Made by a program: the position numbers and the translations under genes. 64,000 nucleotides of DNA, from assembly GCA_028289425.1 (NCBI GenBank), contig JANQPL010000019.1, positions 1-64,000 on the forward strand, read 5' to 3'. The notes under the pieces are model-generated. The model did not search any database, was not told where the DNA came from, and saw only the letters and a program-made list of their open reading frames with translations. Every line of letters starts with the position of its first letter. Within the stretch, counting starts at the first letter, position 1. Positions 36,463 to 46,953 of the stretch are shown piece by piece. This stretch comes from Alphaproteobacteria bacterium (lineage in GTDB: Bacteria; Pseudomonadota; Alphaproteobacteria; JANQMY01).

Positions 36463-38448
36463 ATGGCGTTAAAGATTGAGACATTCAAGAATGCGGATCT
36501 AAGCGAGGGATGGCGTCCCGGCAACAATCCCGGCGGCCAAACGCTTTTTAAGGCTCTGGGCCACCCCGCTTGCGTGGCTGACGCACACGCCCTTGTCAAC
36601 CGCCTTTCCAGTGCGGGACCCATTGCCATCTATGATCCCACGGGAGCGATTGGCAATTTCAATTCGTTCTATGATTTGGGCGAATGTGAAGTCGTCGACT
36701 TTTATGTTCAGCGTATTGAAGATCTGTCTACGTCTTTTAGGGGACTTGCGGTCAAACCCGTTAGCGACTTGGCCAAAACGCAAGCGAAAACCGTGTTTGC
36801 CCTAGTATACGATTGGGAAAAACAATCCGGCGTTCTCAACCACCTTATTCCCGACGGCGCGGAGCTTGTATCTCTGGACGCAATGCGGCTGCCTGACGAT
36901 ATGCTCACGGACACAAAGAACTATTTGGCGCCATTGAACTTCGCGACCAATTTCGCCCTGCTCCGAGACTCGGTTTCGACGGATGGTCCGAATTTGCACA
37001 CCCGCGTGACGTCCGCAAATTATTGGGGACTGCATGGCGCGACGGCGCCAGAAATGTACCTCCACCTATTCGACACGAACGGCAACACGCTTGCCGCCTG
37101 GCGCGAACCGCTTGGCAAGCCCGGCGCATTGTTTGCCGTGGACAGCCAATCAGTGCGCGAACGGTTTGGCTTGGATGATTTTTGCGGGTCGCTGTTCATG
37201 CACGCCATCGGCATTGCGGGTCATGACATCGTCAAATATGCACTGGACACCTATGGGGATGACGGCCGCGCCCTTTCCTGCAATCACGACGCCAATGCCT
37301 GGCCTGCCGACTATTATGCTGGCTTGCCCGCCCCCACAGAGGGCGAAACCATCACTCTGTTCGTTCAGAACTCTCATCCGGCGCCCATTCCAGCGGGTTC
37401 CGTCGGCATCAATCGCATGGGAAAAGCCGACGGGACTTACTTTGCGGAAGAAATCGCGCCTTTTGCGACCCGTCAAATCGATGTGTCTGACCTGGCGCCG
37501 GGTGCCCAATGGCCGGAACAGTTGGAGATTGACGCCGGCCGGCATTTCGTCCGCCCGCGATATGAATGTGTGATCACCAAAGGCAATGACTCCCGGCGCC
37601 GCATCGCGCATGCGAATGTGGAGCGCACGGATCTGCAGCCTGACCCCTTCGTACCGGAACTCAGCAAAACCATGGGCAAGGGATACATTATGCCCCTGCC
37701 CGTCCCGCCAATTGATCGCTTTTCGACAGACGCGTTGCCCACGCCCATGGCACGCGCCCAGCAGGAGCTCCCGTTACGGATCGACCTGATCGATGCAGGG
37801 GGCGACACCGTCGCGAGCAAATATCTCGGACGCGTGCAGCGGCACGAAAGCGTGTGCGTGTCCATCGACCGATGGCTCGCCGACGAAAAGATCCCGCTTC
37901 CATCAGGTCATGGCCATGTAGAGCTGTTATACGATTTCCGGGACGGCGGAGAGGCCGACGGTTGGTTACATGCCCTTGGCCGATTCCAACAGCGGGCCAG
38001 CGGCCATGTGTCGGAAACGATTTTCGGCGCCCATATCTTCAACACGCCATCGATCTACAAAGACGAGCCGCAAAGCTACAACAACAAACCGCCCGGCCTG
38101 TCGACGCGATTGTTCCTTCGGCTCGCCGATGGCCATGTAGCCGGGGCGGACGTGGACACGTTGTGTCACCTGATTTATCCGTCTTCTCTGCCGTGGCATC
38201 CCAAAAGCAGCACGGTTCTCATTCTGCATAACCGGGACGGTGAGCCGGTGGCAGAGGAAACACTGCAAATTGCCTGCGGGGGCAGCCGGTTTTGGACCTA
38301 TCACGAAGTCTTTGACCAGCAGACCCGGCAGCAGGCGGGCAGCGGGGCTTACATCGTCATTCGAGATCCCACCTGCCGCCTTTTCGGCTATCACGGGCTG
38401 TTGAACGGCCAGGAAAGCTTCTGTCTGGACCATATGTTCGGGTTTTGA
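36463..38448 (+). CDS. Large protein of unknown function (661 aa)
   Basis: A long uninterrupted frame, 29 bp after the ELM1-like gene, same strand. No signal peptide, no membrane segment and no motif I recognise. It contains several beta-rich stretches (TLFVQNSHPAPIPAGSVGIN, VLILHNRDGEPVAEETL) that read like immunoglobulin-like or fibronectin-type sandwich strands, and a middle segment rich in PLPVPP. Seven or so cysteines are scattered. Codon use looks like that of its neighbours, so it is not recent foreign DNA. Confidence 0.75.
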   Translation: MALKIETFKNADLSEGWRPGNNPGGQTLFKALGHPACVADAHALVNRLSSAGPIAIYDPTGAIGNFNSFYDLGECEVVDFYVQRIEDLSTSFRGLAVKPVSDLAKTQAKTVFALVYDWEKQSGVLNHLIPDGAELVSLDAMRLPDDMLTDTKNYLAPLNFATNFALLRDSVSTDGPNLHTRVTSANYWGLHGATAPEMYLHLFDTNGNTLAAWREPLGKPGALFAVDSQSVRERFGLDDFCGSLFMHAIGIAGHDIVKYALDTYGDDGRALSCNHDANAWPADYYAGLPAPTEGETITLFVQNSHPAPIPAGSVGINRMGKADGTYFAEEIAPFATRQIDVSDLAPGAQWPEQLEIDAGRHFVRPRYECVITKGNDSRRRIAHANVERTDLQPDPFVPELSKTMGKGYIMPLPVPPIDRFSTDALPTPMARAQQELPLRIDLIDAGGDTVASKYLGRVQRHESVCVSIDRWLADEKIPLPSGHGHVELLYDFRDGGEADGWLHALGRFQQRASGHVSETIFGAHIFNTPSIYKDEPQSYNNKPPGLSTRLFLRLADGHVAGADVDTLCHLIYPSSLPWHPKSSTVLILHNRDGEPVAEETLQIACGGSRFWTYHEVFDQQTRQQAGSGAYIVIRDPTCRLFGYHGLLNGQESFCLDHMFGF

Positions 38449-38562
38449 CGCTTCTAGCCACAAAATGTGCATCCCCTCTTGAAGGCATCGGGTTGTAGCT
38501 TTACCTATGGGCCCATCATCCAACCCGAACGAGCCTGACCTAGCGCCACCGGAGACTGTCCC

Positions 38563-39531
38563 GTGTCTGAAACCAAGCATAGCAAAGTCGTCATTCTGGG
38601 CAGCGGCCCTGCCGGGTATACCGCAGCCATCTACAGTGCGCGGGCCCTGTTGGAGCCGATGGTCATTGCGGGCATTCAGCCAGGGGGTCAGCTGACAATC
38701 ACGACGGATGTGGAGAACTATCCCGGCTTCGAAGACGCCATTCAGGGCCCATGGTTGATGGAACAAATGCAAGGCCAGGCCGAGAAGATGGGAACGACGC
38801 TCATCCAAGACACGATCGTTGACGTCGACCTGACATCGCGCCCGTTCAAGCTTACCGGTGATGGCGGACAAATCTATACGGCCGACACGCTGATCATCAG
38901 CACAGGGGCGCAGGCCAAATGGCTTGATCTGCCCTCGGAAGAAAAATTCAAGGGTTTCGGTGTCTCAGCGTGCGCCACCTGCGATGGGTTCTTTTATCGC
39001 GAGAAGGAAGTTTTCGTGGTGGGCGGCGGCAACACGGCCGTCGAAGAGGCCTTGTTCCTGACCACATTTGCCAGCAAGGTGACGCTCGTTCATCGACGCA
39101 ATGAACTTCGTTCGGAAAAAATCCTGCAACAGCGCTTGCTCAATCACCCGAAGATCGAGGTTATGTGGGACAGTGTTCTGGAAGAAGTTCTTGGTACGGA
39201 AGACCCCCTCGGCGTGACCGGCGTGCGGATCAAGAACGTCAAAACCGGCGAAGAAAGCGAACATGCCGCGGATGGTGTGTTTATTGCCATCGGACATGAA
39301 CCGGCCACGGAGGTCTTTAAAGGCAAAGTCGACATGGATGATGGCGGCTACATCATCACCCAACCGGATTCGACGGCAACCAACATTCCTGGCGTGTACG
39401 CCGCAGGTGATGTGAAGGACAAGATATACCGTCAAGCCGTCACGGCCGCCGGCATGGGCTGCATGGCCGCTCTGGAATCCGAGAAATTCTTGGCCGAACA
39501 GGAGGCAGCTGCTCAGCAAGCCGCCGAATAG
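38563..39531 (+). CDS. trxB: Thioredoxin reductase
   Basis: 322 residues from GTG 38563, which has GGAG upstream. FAD-binding ILGSGPAGYTAAIYSARA, redox-active pair CATC (137-140), NADPH-binding VGGGNTAVEEALFL, and C-terminal GVYAAGDVKDKIYRQAVTAAG complete the family. It reduces thioredoxin with NADPH. It is followed 80 bp downstream by a LysR-type regulator on the same strand. Confidence 0.97.
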   Translation: MSETKHSKVVILGSGPAGYTAAIYSARALLEPMVIAGIQPGGQLTITTDVENYPGFEDAIQGPWLMEQMQGQAEKMGTTLIQDTIVDVDLTSRPFKLTGDGGQIYTADTLIISTGAQAKWLDLPSEEKFKGFGVSACATCDGFFYREKEVFVVGGGNTAVEEALFLTTFASKVTLVHRRNELRSEKILQQRLLNHPKIEVMWDSVLEEVLGTEDPLGVTGVRIKNVKTGEESEHAADGVFIAIGHEPATEVFKGKVDMDDGGYIITQPDSTATNIPGVYAAGDVKDKIYRQAVTAAGMGCMAALESEKFLAEQEAAAQQAAE

Positions 39532-39610
39532 CGGGACGGCGCGTTTGAGAGCCGAGACCTTTCAGGCGCGCGACACCCCACCGCACACGCCAAACAAAAG
39601 AGGCTCCCCA

Positions 39611-40501
39611 ATGGATTGGGATAAGCTGCGCATCTTTCATGCGGTTGCCAATGCGGGAAGTTTCACCCATGCGGGCGAAACCCTGAACCTCAGCCAGTCG
39701 GCGGTAAGCCGGCAAATCAGTGCCCTTGAAGACGATCTGCAAACGCCACTCTTCCACCGGCATGCCCGTGGGCTGACGCTGACGGAACAGGGCGAAATGC
39801 TGCACCGGACCACTCAGGACGTGACCGCCCGTATCAAAAGCGCCGAACAACAATTGGTGGAAAGCGGCGACAAGCCGCGCGGTCCCCTGACGGTTACCGC
39901 ATCTATCGGGCTTGGCTCGTTCTGGTTGGCGCCGTCCGTGGGTGAATTTCTTGAGTTCTATCCCGACATCGATCTCAATTTGGTGCTGACGGACAACGAA
40001 CTGGACCTGTCTCAACGTGAAGCTGATGTGGCCCTGCGGCCCCGCGCACCGGTGCAGCCGGATTTGATCCATCGCCGGCTGATGACCGTGCACTATCACG
40101 TCTATGCCTCGCCGGCCTATATTGAGCGCCGGCGCGCGCCCCAGAGCATTGAAGCCATCAAAGACCACCCGATCATCGGATATGGAGAGAACGTTCCGTT
40201 GCCCCTGAAAGACGTGAATTGGCTGCTGGAGGTGGGCCGTGAAGGGCGCCCGCCCCGAGAGCCGGCCGTCAATATCAACCATGTTTACGGCGTTTTGCGC
40301 GCCGTTGAGAGCGGCGCAGGCATCGCCGTGTTGCCGGATTACATCGCTGCCAATAATGCAAATCTCGTTCGGATCATGGAAAATGTGGGTGGCCCCGCCT
40401 TCGAGACCCATTTTGTCTACGCAGAACCCCTCAAAAATTCCAAAAGAGTGGCAGTTTTCCGGGATTTTTTGCTACGCAAGATCCGCGGGTGGCAATATTA
40501 G
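39611..40501 (+). CDS. LysR-family transcriptional regulator
   Basis: 296 residues from ATG 39611 (MDWDKL); the upstream in-frame start 39545 would precede the conserved beginning. Winged HTH: FHAVANAGSFTHAGETLNLSQSAVSRQISALE; effector domain from LTVTASIGLGSFWLAP onward. LysR regulators bind metabolite co-inducers. Cotranscription with trxB is plausible. Target genes unknown. Confidence 0.93.
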   Translation: MDWDKLRIFHAVANAGSFTHAGETLNLSQSAVSRQISALEDDLQTPLFHRHARGLTLTEQGEMLHRTTQDVTARIKSAEQQLVESGDKPRGPLTVTASIGLGSFWLAPSVGEFLEFYPDIDLNLVLTDNELDLSQREADVALRPRAPVQPDLIHRRLMTVHYHVYASPAYIERRRAPQSIEAIKDHPIIGYGENVPLPLKDVNWLLEVGREGRPPREPAVNINHVYGVLRAVESGAGIAVLPDYIAANNANLVRIMENVGGPAFETHFVYAEPLKNSKRVAVFRDFLLRKIRGWQY

Positions 40502-40699
40502 CCCCTGACGAGCCCTGCGTCAGACGCATAACTGAGTTGCGCGGCAGATCTTGTAACAGAAACTTAACATGCCTATCTCCCAGTCATGGTTGCTGCCCTG
40601 CAGCAATTCGCAAGTTGGATAACCTCCCTTCCGACTTTGCATGGACCGACAGTACCCACGCAATTTTGTCGGTCCGTCATGTCCTAGACATGAGCTTCC

Positions 40700-41392
40700 C
40701 TAACCCCCTGGCTGGACCGGAATTTCCGGTTCAGCCATTTTTTTGAGCTGCAGGACGACATCGCCCATAGTGTCGGCCAACTGGGCACCGGCGGTTTCGA
40801 GCGCTCGGCGGTCGGCCAGCGGGTCTCCCACATAGGCGCAGACCCGCATTCCGGCGGCAACCGCCGCGGTCACGCCGGGTACGCTGTCTTCAATAACCAG
40901 CGTGTGCGACGGCGGCGTGTCCATCTGTTGCGCTGCGTGCAGGAAGAGGTCCGGATTGGGTTTACCGCGCGCAACCATGGACGCCGAGAAAATGTGAGGC
41001 TCGAAATAGCTAAGCAGGCCGGAGCTCGTGAGCGACAAGGTGATCTTATCGAGTCCGCCTGACGACGCGACACACGTGCGAATGCCGCTTTCTTGGACAC
41101 GCTGGATCAGGTCCTCAACGCCAGCCACCGGCTGCACTTCCTTTGCAAGCCTGGCAAATGTTTCTTCTTGAAGATCTTCGAGCCAGCGTTCCGGTAAGGC
41201 GCGTCCCAACTTTTCTTCGAACAAACGCACGCAGCTTTCCATGGAGAGGCCCACATATCGCCTGCGGGCTTCTTCGTAACTTGTGGGAAGACCAATCTGG
41301 GTAAGCGCGTCGGCCAAAAGCCGGTTGGCGATGGGTTCGCTATCGACCAGCACCCCATCGCAGTCGAATATGACAAGCTGCACATCGCTCAT
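40700..41392 (-). CDS. HAD-superfamily phosphatase, phosphoglucomutase-like
   Basis: 230 residues. Motif I FDCDGVLVDSE with nucleophile Asp, motif II CVASSG, motif III GKPNPD and motif IV IEDSVPGV. The alpha-helical cap (about residues 18-85) is of the beta-phosphoglucomutase/phosphoglycolate phosphatase type. The substrate is a small phosphorylated metabolite. Its start overlaps the msrP stop by one base, so the two are translated as an operon. Confidence 0.92.
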   Translation of the reverse strand: MSDVQLVIFDCDGVLVDSEPIANRLLADALTQIGLPTSYEEARRRYVGLSMESCVRLFEEKLGRALPERWLEDLQEETFARLAKEVQPVAGVEDLIQRVQESGIRTCVASSGGLDKITLSLTSSGLLSYFEPHIFSASMVARGKPNPDLFLHAAQQMDTPPSHTLVIEDSVPGVTAAVAAGMRVCAYVGDPLADRRALETAGAQLADTMGDVVLQLKKMAEPEIPVQPGG

Positions 41393-42405
41393 CAGCGGTA
41401 AAGCTGCTCGCCCTCAACGTTCGCGTATAGATGCGCCACTTCTTCCGCATACCCATTAAAAAGGAGGGTGGGTACACGCTCGCCCGTTCCCAGCACCTGT
41501 TCTGTCGCCTGCGACCAGCGCGGATGGGAGACTTCCGGATTGACGTTGGCCCAGAACCCGTATTCGGCGGGCTGGATCTCTTCCCAGAAACTCACCGGGC
41601 GTTCCTTCGTAAAACTGATCCGCACGATGGATTTAATCGACTTAAAGCCATACTTCCAGGGAAGCGCCAGTCTCAACGGCGCGCCAAATTGTTTGGCAAG
41701 GGGCTTTCCGTAAACGCCGGTTACCATGAACGCCAAATCGTTCGTCGCTTCTTCGATGGTAAGGCCTTCCACATATGGCCAGGGATACCAAAACTGAAGC
41801 TGGCCCGATGCAACCTTGGTATCGAGAAAAGTTTCCATACGAACATACTTGGCCGAAGAAAGGGGGCGTGCTAACTCAACAAAGGCACGCAGCGCAAATC
41901 CGGACCAGGGCACCGCCATCGACCACGCTTCAACGCATCGGTGACGATAAAGACGCTCTTCGCGTGGCATCCGCTTCACCAAATCATCAATTCCGATGGT
42001 GAACGAACGCTCTACTTCGCCGTCGACTTTGATATCCCAGGGCCGTATCTGCAAAGCCTGCGCGGCACGGGAAATTCTTTTGTGAGAACCGAATTCGTAG
42101 AAATTGTTGTACGTGGACGCCAACGCCTCGTCGGTCACTTCCCGGTCGAGCACAAACCGGTCGTTCGGCTCGAATGGATAATATTGAGCGGTCAGATCCG
42201 GTTCATCGTCCGCCGCGGCCAAGGCAGGCGGTGCAATTTCCGTCGGCATGCTGTCGCCCAGCAGCCGGGCTCCCAGGCCGATCGAACCAATGCCCGCCGC
42301 GCCAAGTCCCGCGGCAGCCAGAACTTTGCGCCTGTTCCAAAACACCTCTTCCGGTGTGGCGCGCGCTTCGTCGATCTCCCAACGGCGGCGGCGTTTGTAG
42401 AACAT
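41392..42405 (-). CDS. msrP: Protein-methionine-sulfoxide reductase, molybdenum subunit
   Basis: 337 residues from ATG 42405 (the longer frame begins at 42426). Tat signal with twin arginines at 25-26 (WNRRKVLAAAG). The molybdopterin domain has the metal-coordinating cysteine C157 in YRHRCVEAWSMAVPW. MsrP repairs oxidised methionines in periplasmic proteins with electrons from the haem membrane protein MsrQ. No msrQ is next to it, unlike E. coli; the neighbours are a HAD phosphatase and, after a gap, Dps. The partner is presumably elsewhere in the genome. Confidence 0.93.
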   Translation of the reverse strand: MFYKRRRRWEIDEARATPEEVFWNRRKVLAAAGLGAAGIGSIGLGARLLGDSMPTEIAPPALAAADDEPDLTAQYYPFEPNDRFVLDREVTDEALASTYNNFYEFGSHKRISRAAQALQIRPWDIKVDGEVERSFTIGIDDLVKRMPREERLYRHRCVEAWSMAVPWSGFALRAFVELARPLSSAKYVRMETFLDTKVASGQLQFWYPWPYVEGLTIEEATNDLAFMVTGVYGKPLAKQFGAPLRLALPWKYGFKSIKSIVRISFTKERPVSFWEEIQPAEYGFWANVNPEVSHPRWSQATEQVLGTGERVPTLLFNGYAEEVAHLYANVEGEQLYR

Positions 42406-42573
42406 GAGGCTCCCCTCTCTTTCCAACGAAACGGTTTGGGGCGCCCAGGCAGACCAATAGAACCGCCTGTGCGCTCACGCACCGGTTTTATCCCGAAACC
42501 TTCACTTATGGAGTTTCGAGATCACAGGAAAGTCACTCTTGAGTGACCGACACAAACGGCAGACGAGGCACCC

Positions 42574-43041
42574 CTAACCCAGCATGCTGCGCAGCATCCA
42601 AGCGGTTTTTTCGCTCGACTGCATGCGTTGCGTTAGCAAATCCGCCGTGGGTTCGTCATTTGCTTCGTCAGCCGCAGGAAAAACGCTGCGCGCCGTCCTC
42701 ACCACGGTTTCATGGGCTTCGACCAGATTGCGGATCATTTGTTCCGCCTCCGGAACGCCCTCCTCTTCTTTGATCGAAGACAGTTTGGCATAAGCGCTAT
42801 AGGTGCCGGGCGCGGGAAATCCAAGCGCTCTGATACGTTCAGCCACTTCGTCAACCGCCAGCGCCAGCTCGTTGTATTGCGTTTCGAACATCAGGTGCAG
42901 GGTGTTGAACAGCGGACCGGTCACGTTCCAATGATAATTGTGGGTTTTCAAGTAGAGGGTGTAGGTATCCGCCAAAACACGCGACAGCCCTTCGGCGATT
43001 TCCTTCCGCGCCGCTTCCTCAATTCCGATATCGATTTCCAC
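42574..43041 (-). CDS. dps: Dps-family DNA-protection ferritin
   Basis: 155 residues, start GTG 43041 with AAAGGAG upstream. Ferroxidase-centre residues are visible in [14 protein letters not shown] (His) and [24 protein letters not shown] (Asp/Glu), as in Dps. It stores iron and shields DNA under oxidative stress and starvation. Grouping with msrP suggests a shared oxidative-stress context, though a gap of about 170 bp separates them. Confidence 0.95.
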   Translation of the reverse strand: MEIDIGIEEAARKEIAEGLSRVLADTYTLYLKTHNYHWNVTGPLFNTLHLMFETQYNELALAVDEVAERIRALGFPAPGTYSAYAKLSSIKEEEGVPEAEQMIRNLVEAHETVVRTARSVFPAADEANDEPTADLLTQRMQSSEKTAWMLRSMLG

Positions 43042-43135
43042 GGGTCACTCCTTTGTTGTCGCTCACACCCCATCGAGGGCGCATTTCTGCTCTGATATAA
43101 TGCAAATCGAAAAAATAGCGACTCTTGCATGTGAA

Positions 43136-43164
43136 AAGGGCGTGTTCACACCAAACACGCCCTT
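43136..43164 (-). terminator. Intrinsic terminator after the EF-G-like gene
   Basis: AAGGGCGTGTT (43136-43146) and AACACGCCCTT (43154-43164) form an 11-bp stem with a 7-nt loop, followed on the minus strand by a short T-run. It lies 46 bp past the EF-G-like stop at 43211. Confidence 0.8.
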
Positions 43165-43210
43165 GGAACCGCAACTGGGGCCGCGCCAGCGACCCCAAAA
43201 ACGCTAGATA

Positions 43211-45250
43211 TTACGCCGCATCCGCGTTCAGAACGTTGGTGGCAAGCTTGCCCGTCAGCTCTTGCATATGATCGAACGAGAACCGGTACGTACCGACGCC
43301 CTGACTGGCGGACCGCAAGTCCACAATCAGACTGTGCAGCTCGGATTGAGGCATGTGCGCGCTCACCACATCCCACCCGGCCCAGCCCGGCCGGGTATCG
43401 AAGCCGAGGATCTGACCGCGCCTAGTGGAAACAATGGAATTCACTTTGGCCGTTGCCTCGGACGGCACAAAGATCTCCACATGCATGATCGGTTCCAGCA
43501 GCACCGGCTGACATTGCGGCAACGCTTCGGACATTGCCAATCGGCCGGCGGCACGGAAGGCCATGTCGGATGAGTCGACCGAGTGGTGCGATCCATCGGT
43601 AAGGGTGACAGCCAAATCCACCACCGGGAAGCCCAATGGCCCCTTTTGCAGGAAATCCTTCACGCCGATTTCGACCGATGGAATGTATTGCCGGGGCACG
43701 ACGCCGCCGACCACTTTCTCTTCGAACTGGAACCCGGATCCGCGCGGCAGCGGCTTAATATCCAGGACTACGTCACCATATTGCCCGTGTCCGCCTGATT
43801 GTTTCTTGTACCGGCTTCGTTGTGTGATCGGTTTGCGAATGGCTTCCTTGTACGGCACTTTCGGATCATGAACCGCAATAGACAGCCCAGATCGGTTCTT
43901 GAGCTTTTCGGCGGCCACCCGCAAATGCATTGGCCCTTGTCCCCACAGGATCATCTGCTGGGTATCGCCATTGTGTTCCACAGAGATTGACGGATCTTCG
44001 TCACAGATTTTGGCAACTGCCGTTGCGAGTTTTACCTCATCCTTCGACTCACTCACTTGAATCGCCTGACCGTAGACAGGTGGCAAAACCTGTGGCCGTT
44101 CCGCGGAGATTTCAGCACCCTTGGACGTCGTCAGGGTATCGCCGGTGTGCACAGAGGCCATGCGTCCCAAAGCGACCGTGTCCCCTGCGACAACGGAACT
44201 AACCTTGGATGTGGACTGTCCGCAGAGTGAGAACAGACCCGAAATACGTTCTGCATCCCCATCGGCCCGATAGACAGTTTCCCCGTCCTTAACGGCCCCC
44301 GACAGCACGCGCGCCAAGGTGAGCTTACCACCTTGGCCACTGTGATATGTCTTTAGCACGCGAAGGACGGCACCCTCGCCTTCTTCGATACCAAGGCGGT
44401 CCGCCAGCACTTGAACTTCGGGCACGTCGTGCCGAAGTGATTTAAGCAGCCGGCGAATGCCGTTATCTTTTTCGGCGCTGCCCATCAACACGGGAACGAT
44501 CAAGCCGTCGGTCAGTTCTTTCTGAAGATCGCCGAATATTTCGTCCAGCGGCGGCTCAACGTCCTCCAGCAATTCTTCCATCAGATGATCGTCATAGTCC
44601 GCTAGCTTCTCGAGCATTTCGTAGCGGGCCTGTTGTTCTTGGTCTGCTAAATCGCCCGGCATATCGATTACTTCTGACGGCGCATGTTCGCGATAAACAA
44701 AAGCACGCTCCAGCGCCAGGTCCACAAATCCTGTGACAATGCCGTTTTCCCATATCGGCAATTGACGCAGAACCAGCGGTTTGTCGCTTGACGGCTGCAA
44801 GGACTGCAGCAGCGTGTTGATGTCACCTTCCGCCGTATCGATCTTATTCACGAAAACCAGATGCGGGATATTCTGTTCGCTCAGCGCTTTCAAGATGGGC
44901 TGCAGCGCGGTGACTTTCGTCGTGTCCGGCTCGCACACCACAATTGCCGCATCGATGCCGTCTCTTACATTGATCGTTTCTTGAAGGAATTCGATGGAAC
45001 CGGGACAGTCGAGAAAGGTAAAGCTTTCGCCCATAAACTCTGTCGTCGCGGTGGTTACTTCGGTACTCATGGAATGGTCGCGGGCTTCTTGAGCGGAATC
45101 GCCGACCATGTTTTTGGACGCTGCGGAGCCTTTTCGTTCTATGGCTCCGGTACACAAAAGGATCGCCTCGAGCAGGCTTGTTTTGCCACTCAAATAGGGT
45201 CCCATTAACGCGACGGTTCTGGGCCCGGAAGGTTTCCGGTCATTCGCCAT
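43211..45250 (-). CDS. Elongation factor G-like GTPase (FusA2 type)
   Basis: 679 residues, start ATG 45250 with a perfect AGGAGG. The GTPase has a G1 loop GPYLSGKTS, DCPG (G3) and NKID (G4). Domains II to V follow, with domain IV ending in the KYKKQSGGHGQYGDVVLDI and GFPVVDLAVTLTDGSHHSVDSS blocks. The length and divergent G1 match the second EF-G found in many bacteria, which is not thought to be the main translocase; its task may be ribosome recycling or stress. The true fusA should be in the str operon elsewhere. Confidence 0.88.
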   Translation of the reverse strand: MANDRKPSGPRTVALMGPYLSGKTSLLEAILLCTGAIERKGSAASKNMVGDSAQEARDHSMSTEVTTATTEFMGESFTFLDCPGSIEFLQETINVRDGIDAAIVVCEPDTTKVTALQPILKALSEQNIPHLVFVNKIDTAEGDINTLLQSLQPSSDKPLVLRQLPIWENGIVTGFVDLALERAFVYREHAPSEVIDMPGDLADQEQQARYEMLEKLADYDDHLMEELLEDVEPPLDEIFGDLQKELTDGLIVPVLMGSAEKDNGIRRLLKSLRHDVPEVQVLADRLGIEEGEGAVLRVLKTYHSGQGGKLTLARVLSGAVKDGETVYRADGDAERISGLFSLCGQSTSKVSSVVAGDTVALGRMASVHTGDTLTTSKGAEISAERPQVLPPVYGQAIQVSESKDEVKLATAVAKICDEDPSISVEHNGDTQQMILWGQGPMHLRVAAEKLKNRSGLSIAVHDPKVPYKEAIRKPITQRSRYKKQSGGHGQYGDVVLDIKPLPRGSGFQFEEKVVGGVVPRQYIPSVEIGVKDFLQKGPLGFPVVDLAVTLTDGSHHSVDSSDMAFRAAGRLAMSEALPQCQPVLLEPIMHVEIFVPSEATAKVNSIVSTRRGQILGFDTRPGWAGWDVVSAHMPQSELHSLIVDLRSASQGVGTYRFSFDHMQELTGKLATNVLNADAA

Positions 45251-45357
45251 AAATTCCTCCTGTGCTGATATTTTTGGCTAAGTGATTGATGTGCTGCGGT
45301 AGGTCCTCCATCCTCTTTGGGTTGCAGCTTTCTGGATTTCTATGTTTCCAAGCAACG

Positions 45358-45390
45358 CAAAAAGGCGCAACCCCTTTTAGGGATTGCGCC
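45358..45390 (-). terminator. Intrinsic terminator after the aminotransferase
   Basis: On the minus strand GGCGCAA-TCCC, a short loop, GGGG-TTGCGCC, then TTTTT. The arms are 45364-45370 and 45384-45390 on the plus strand. It stops transcription between the aminotransferase and the EF-G-like gene. Confidence 0.85.
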
Positions 45391-45458
45391 GGCTAAAACA
45401 CCGAAATTGGTAAAAATAAAGCGCCCTTGCGCCGAGAATCTGGGCGGGCGGGCGGGCC

Positions 45459-46817
<1,359 letters not shown>

Positions 46818-46953
46818 TCACGCACTACCCTTGCGAGCTCACATGTCCGCGGCAGAGGTCATGCCACATTTTGATCAGGAACCCAACAAGGAATTGCGCG
46901 TCAGGCGAGAAACTCGCTTAATAGAGGATATCCGACCTATATCTAGGCTGCGC

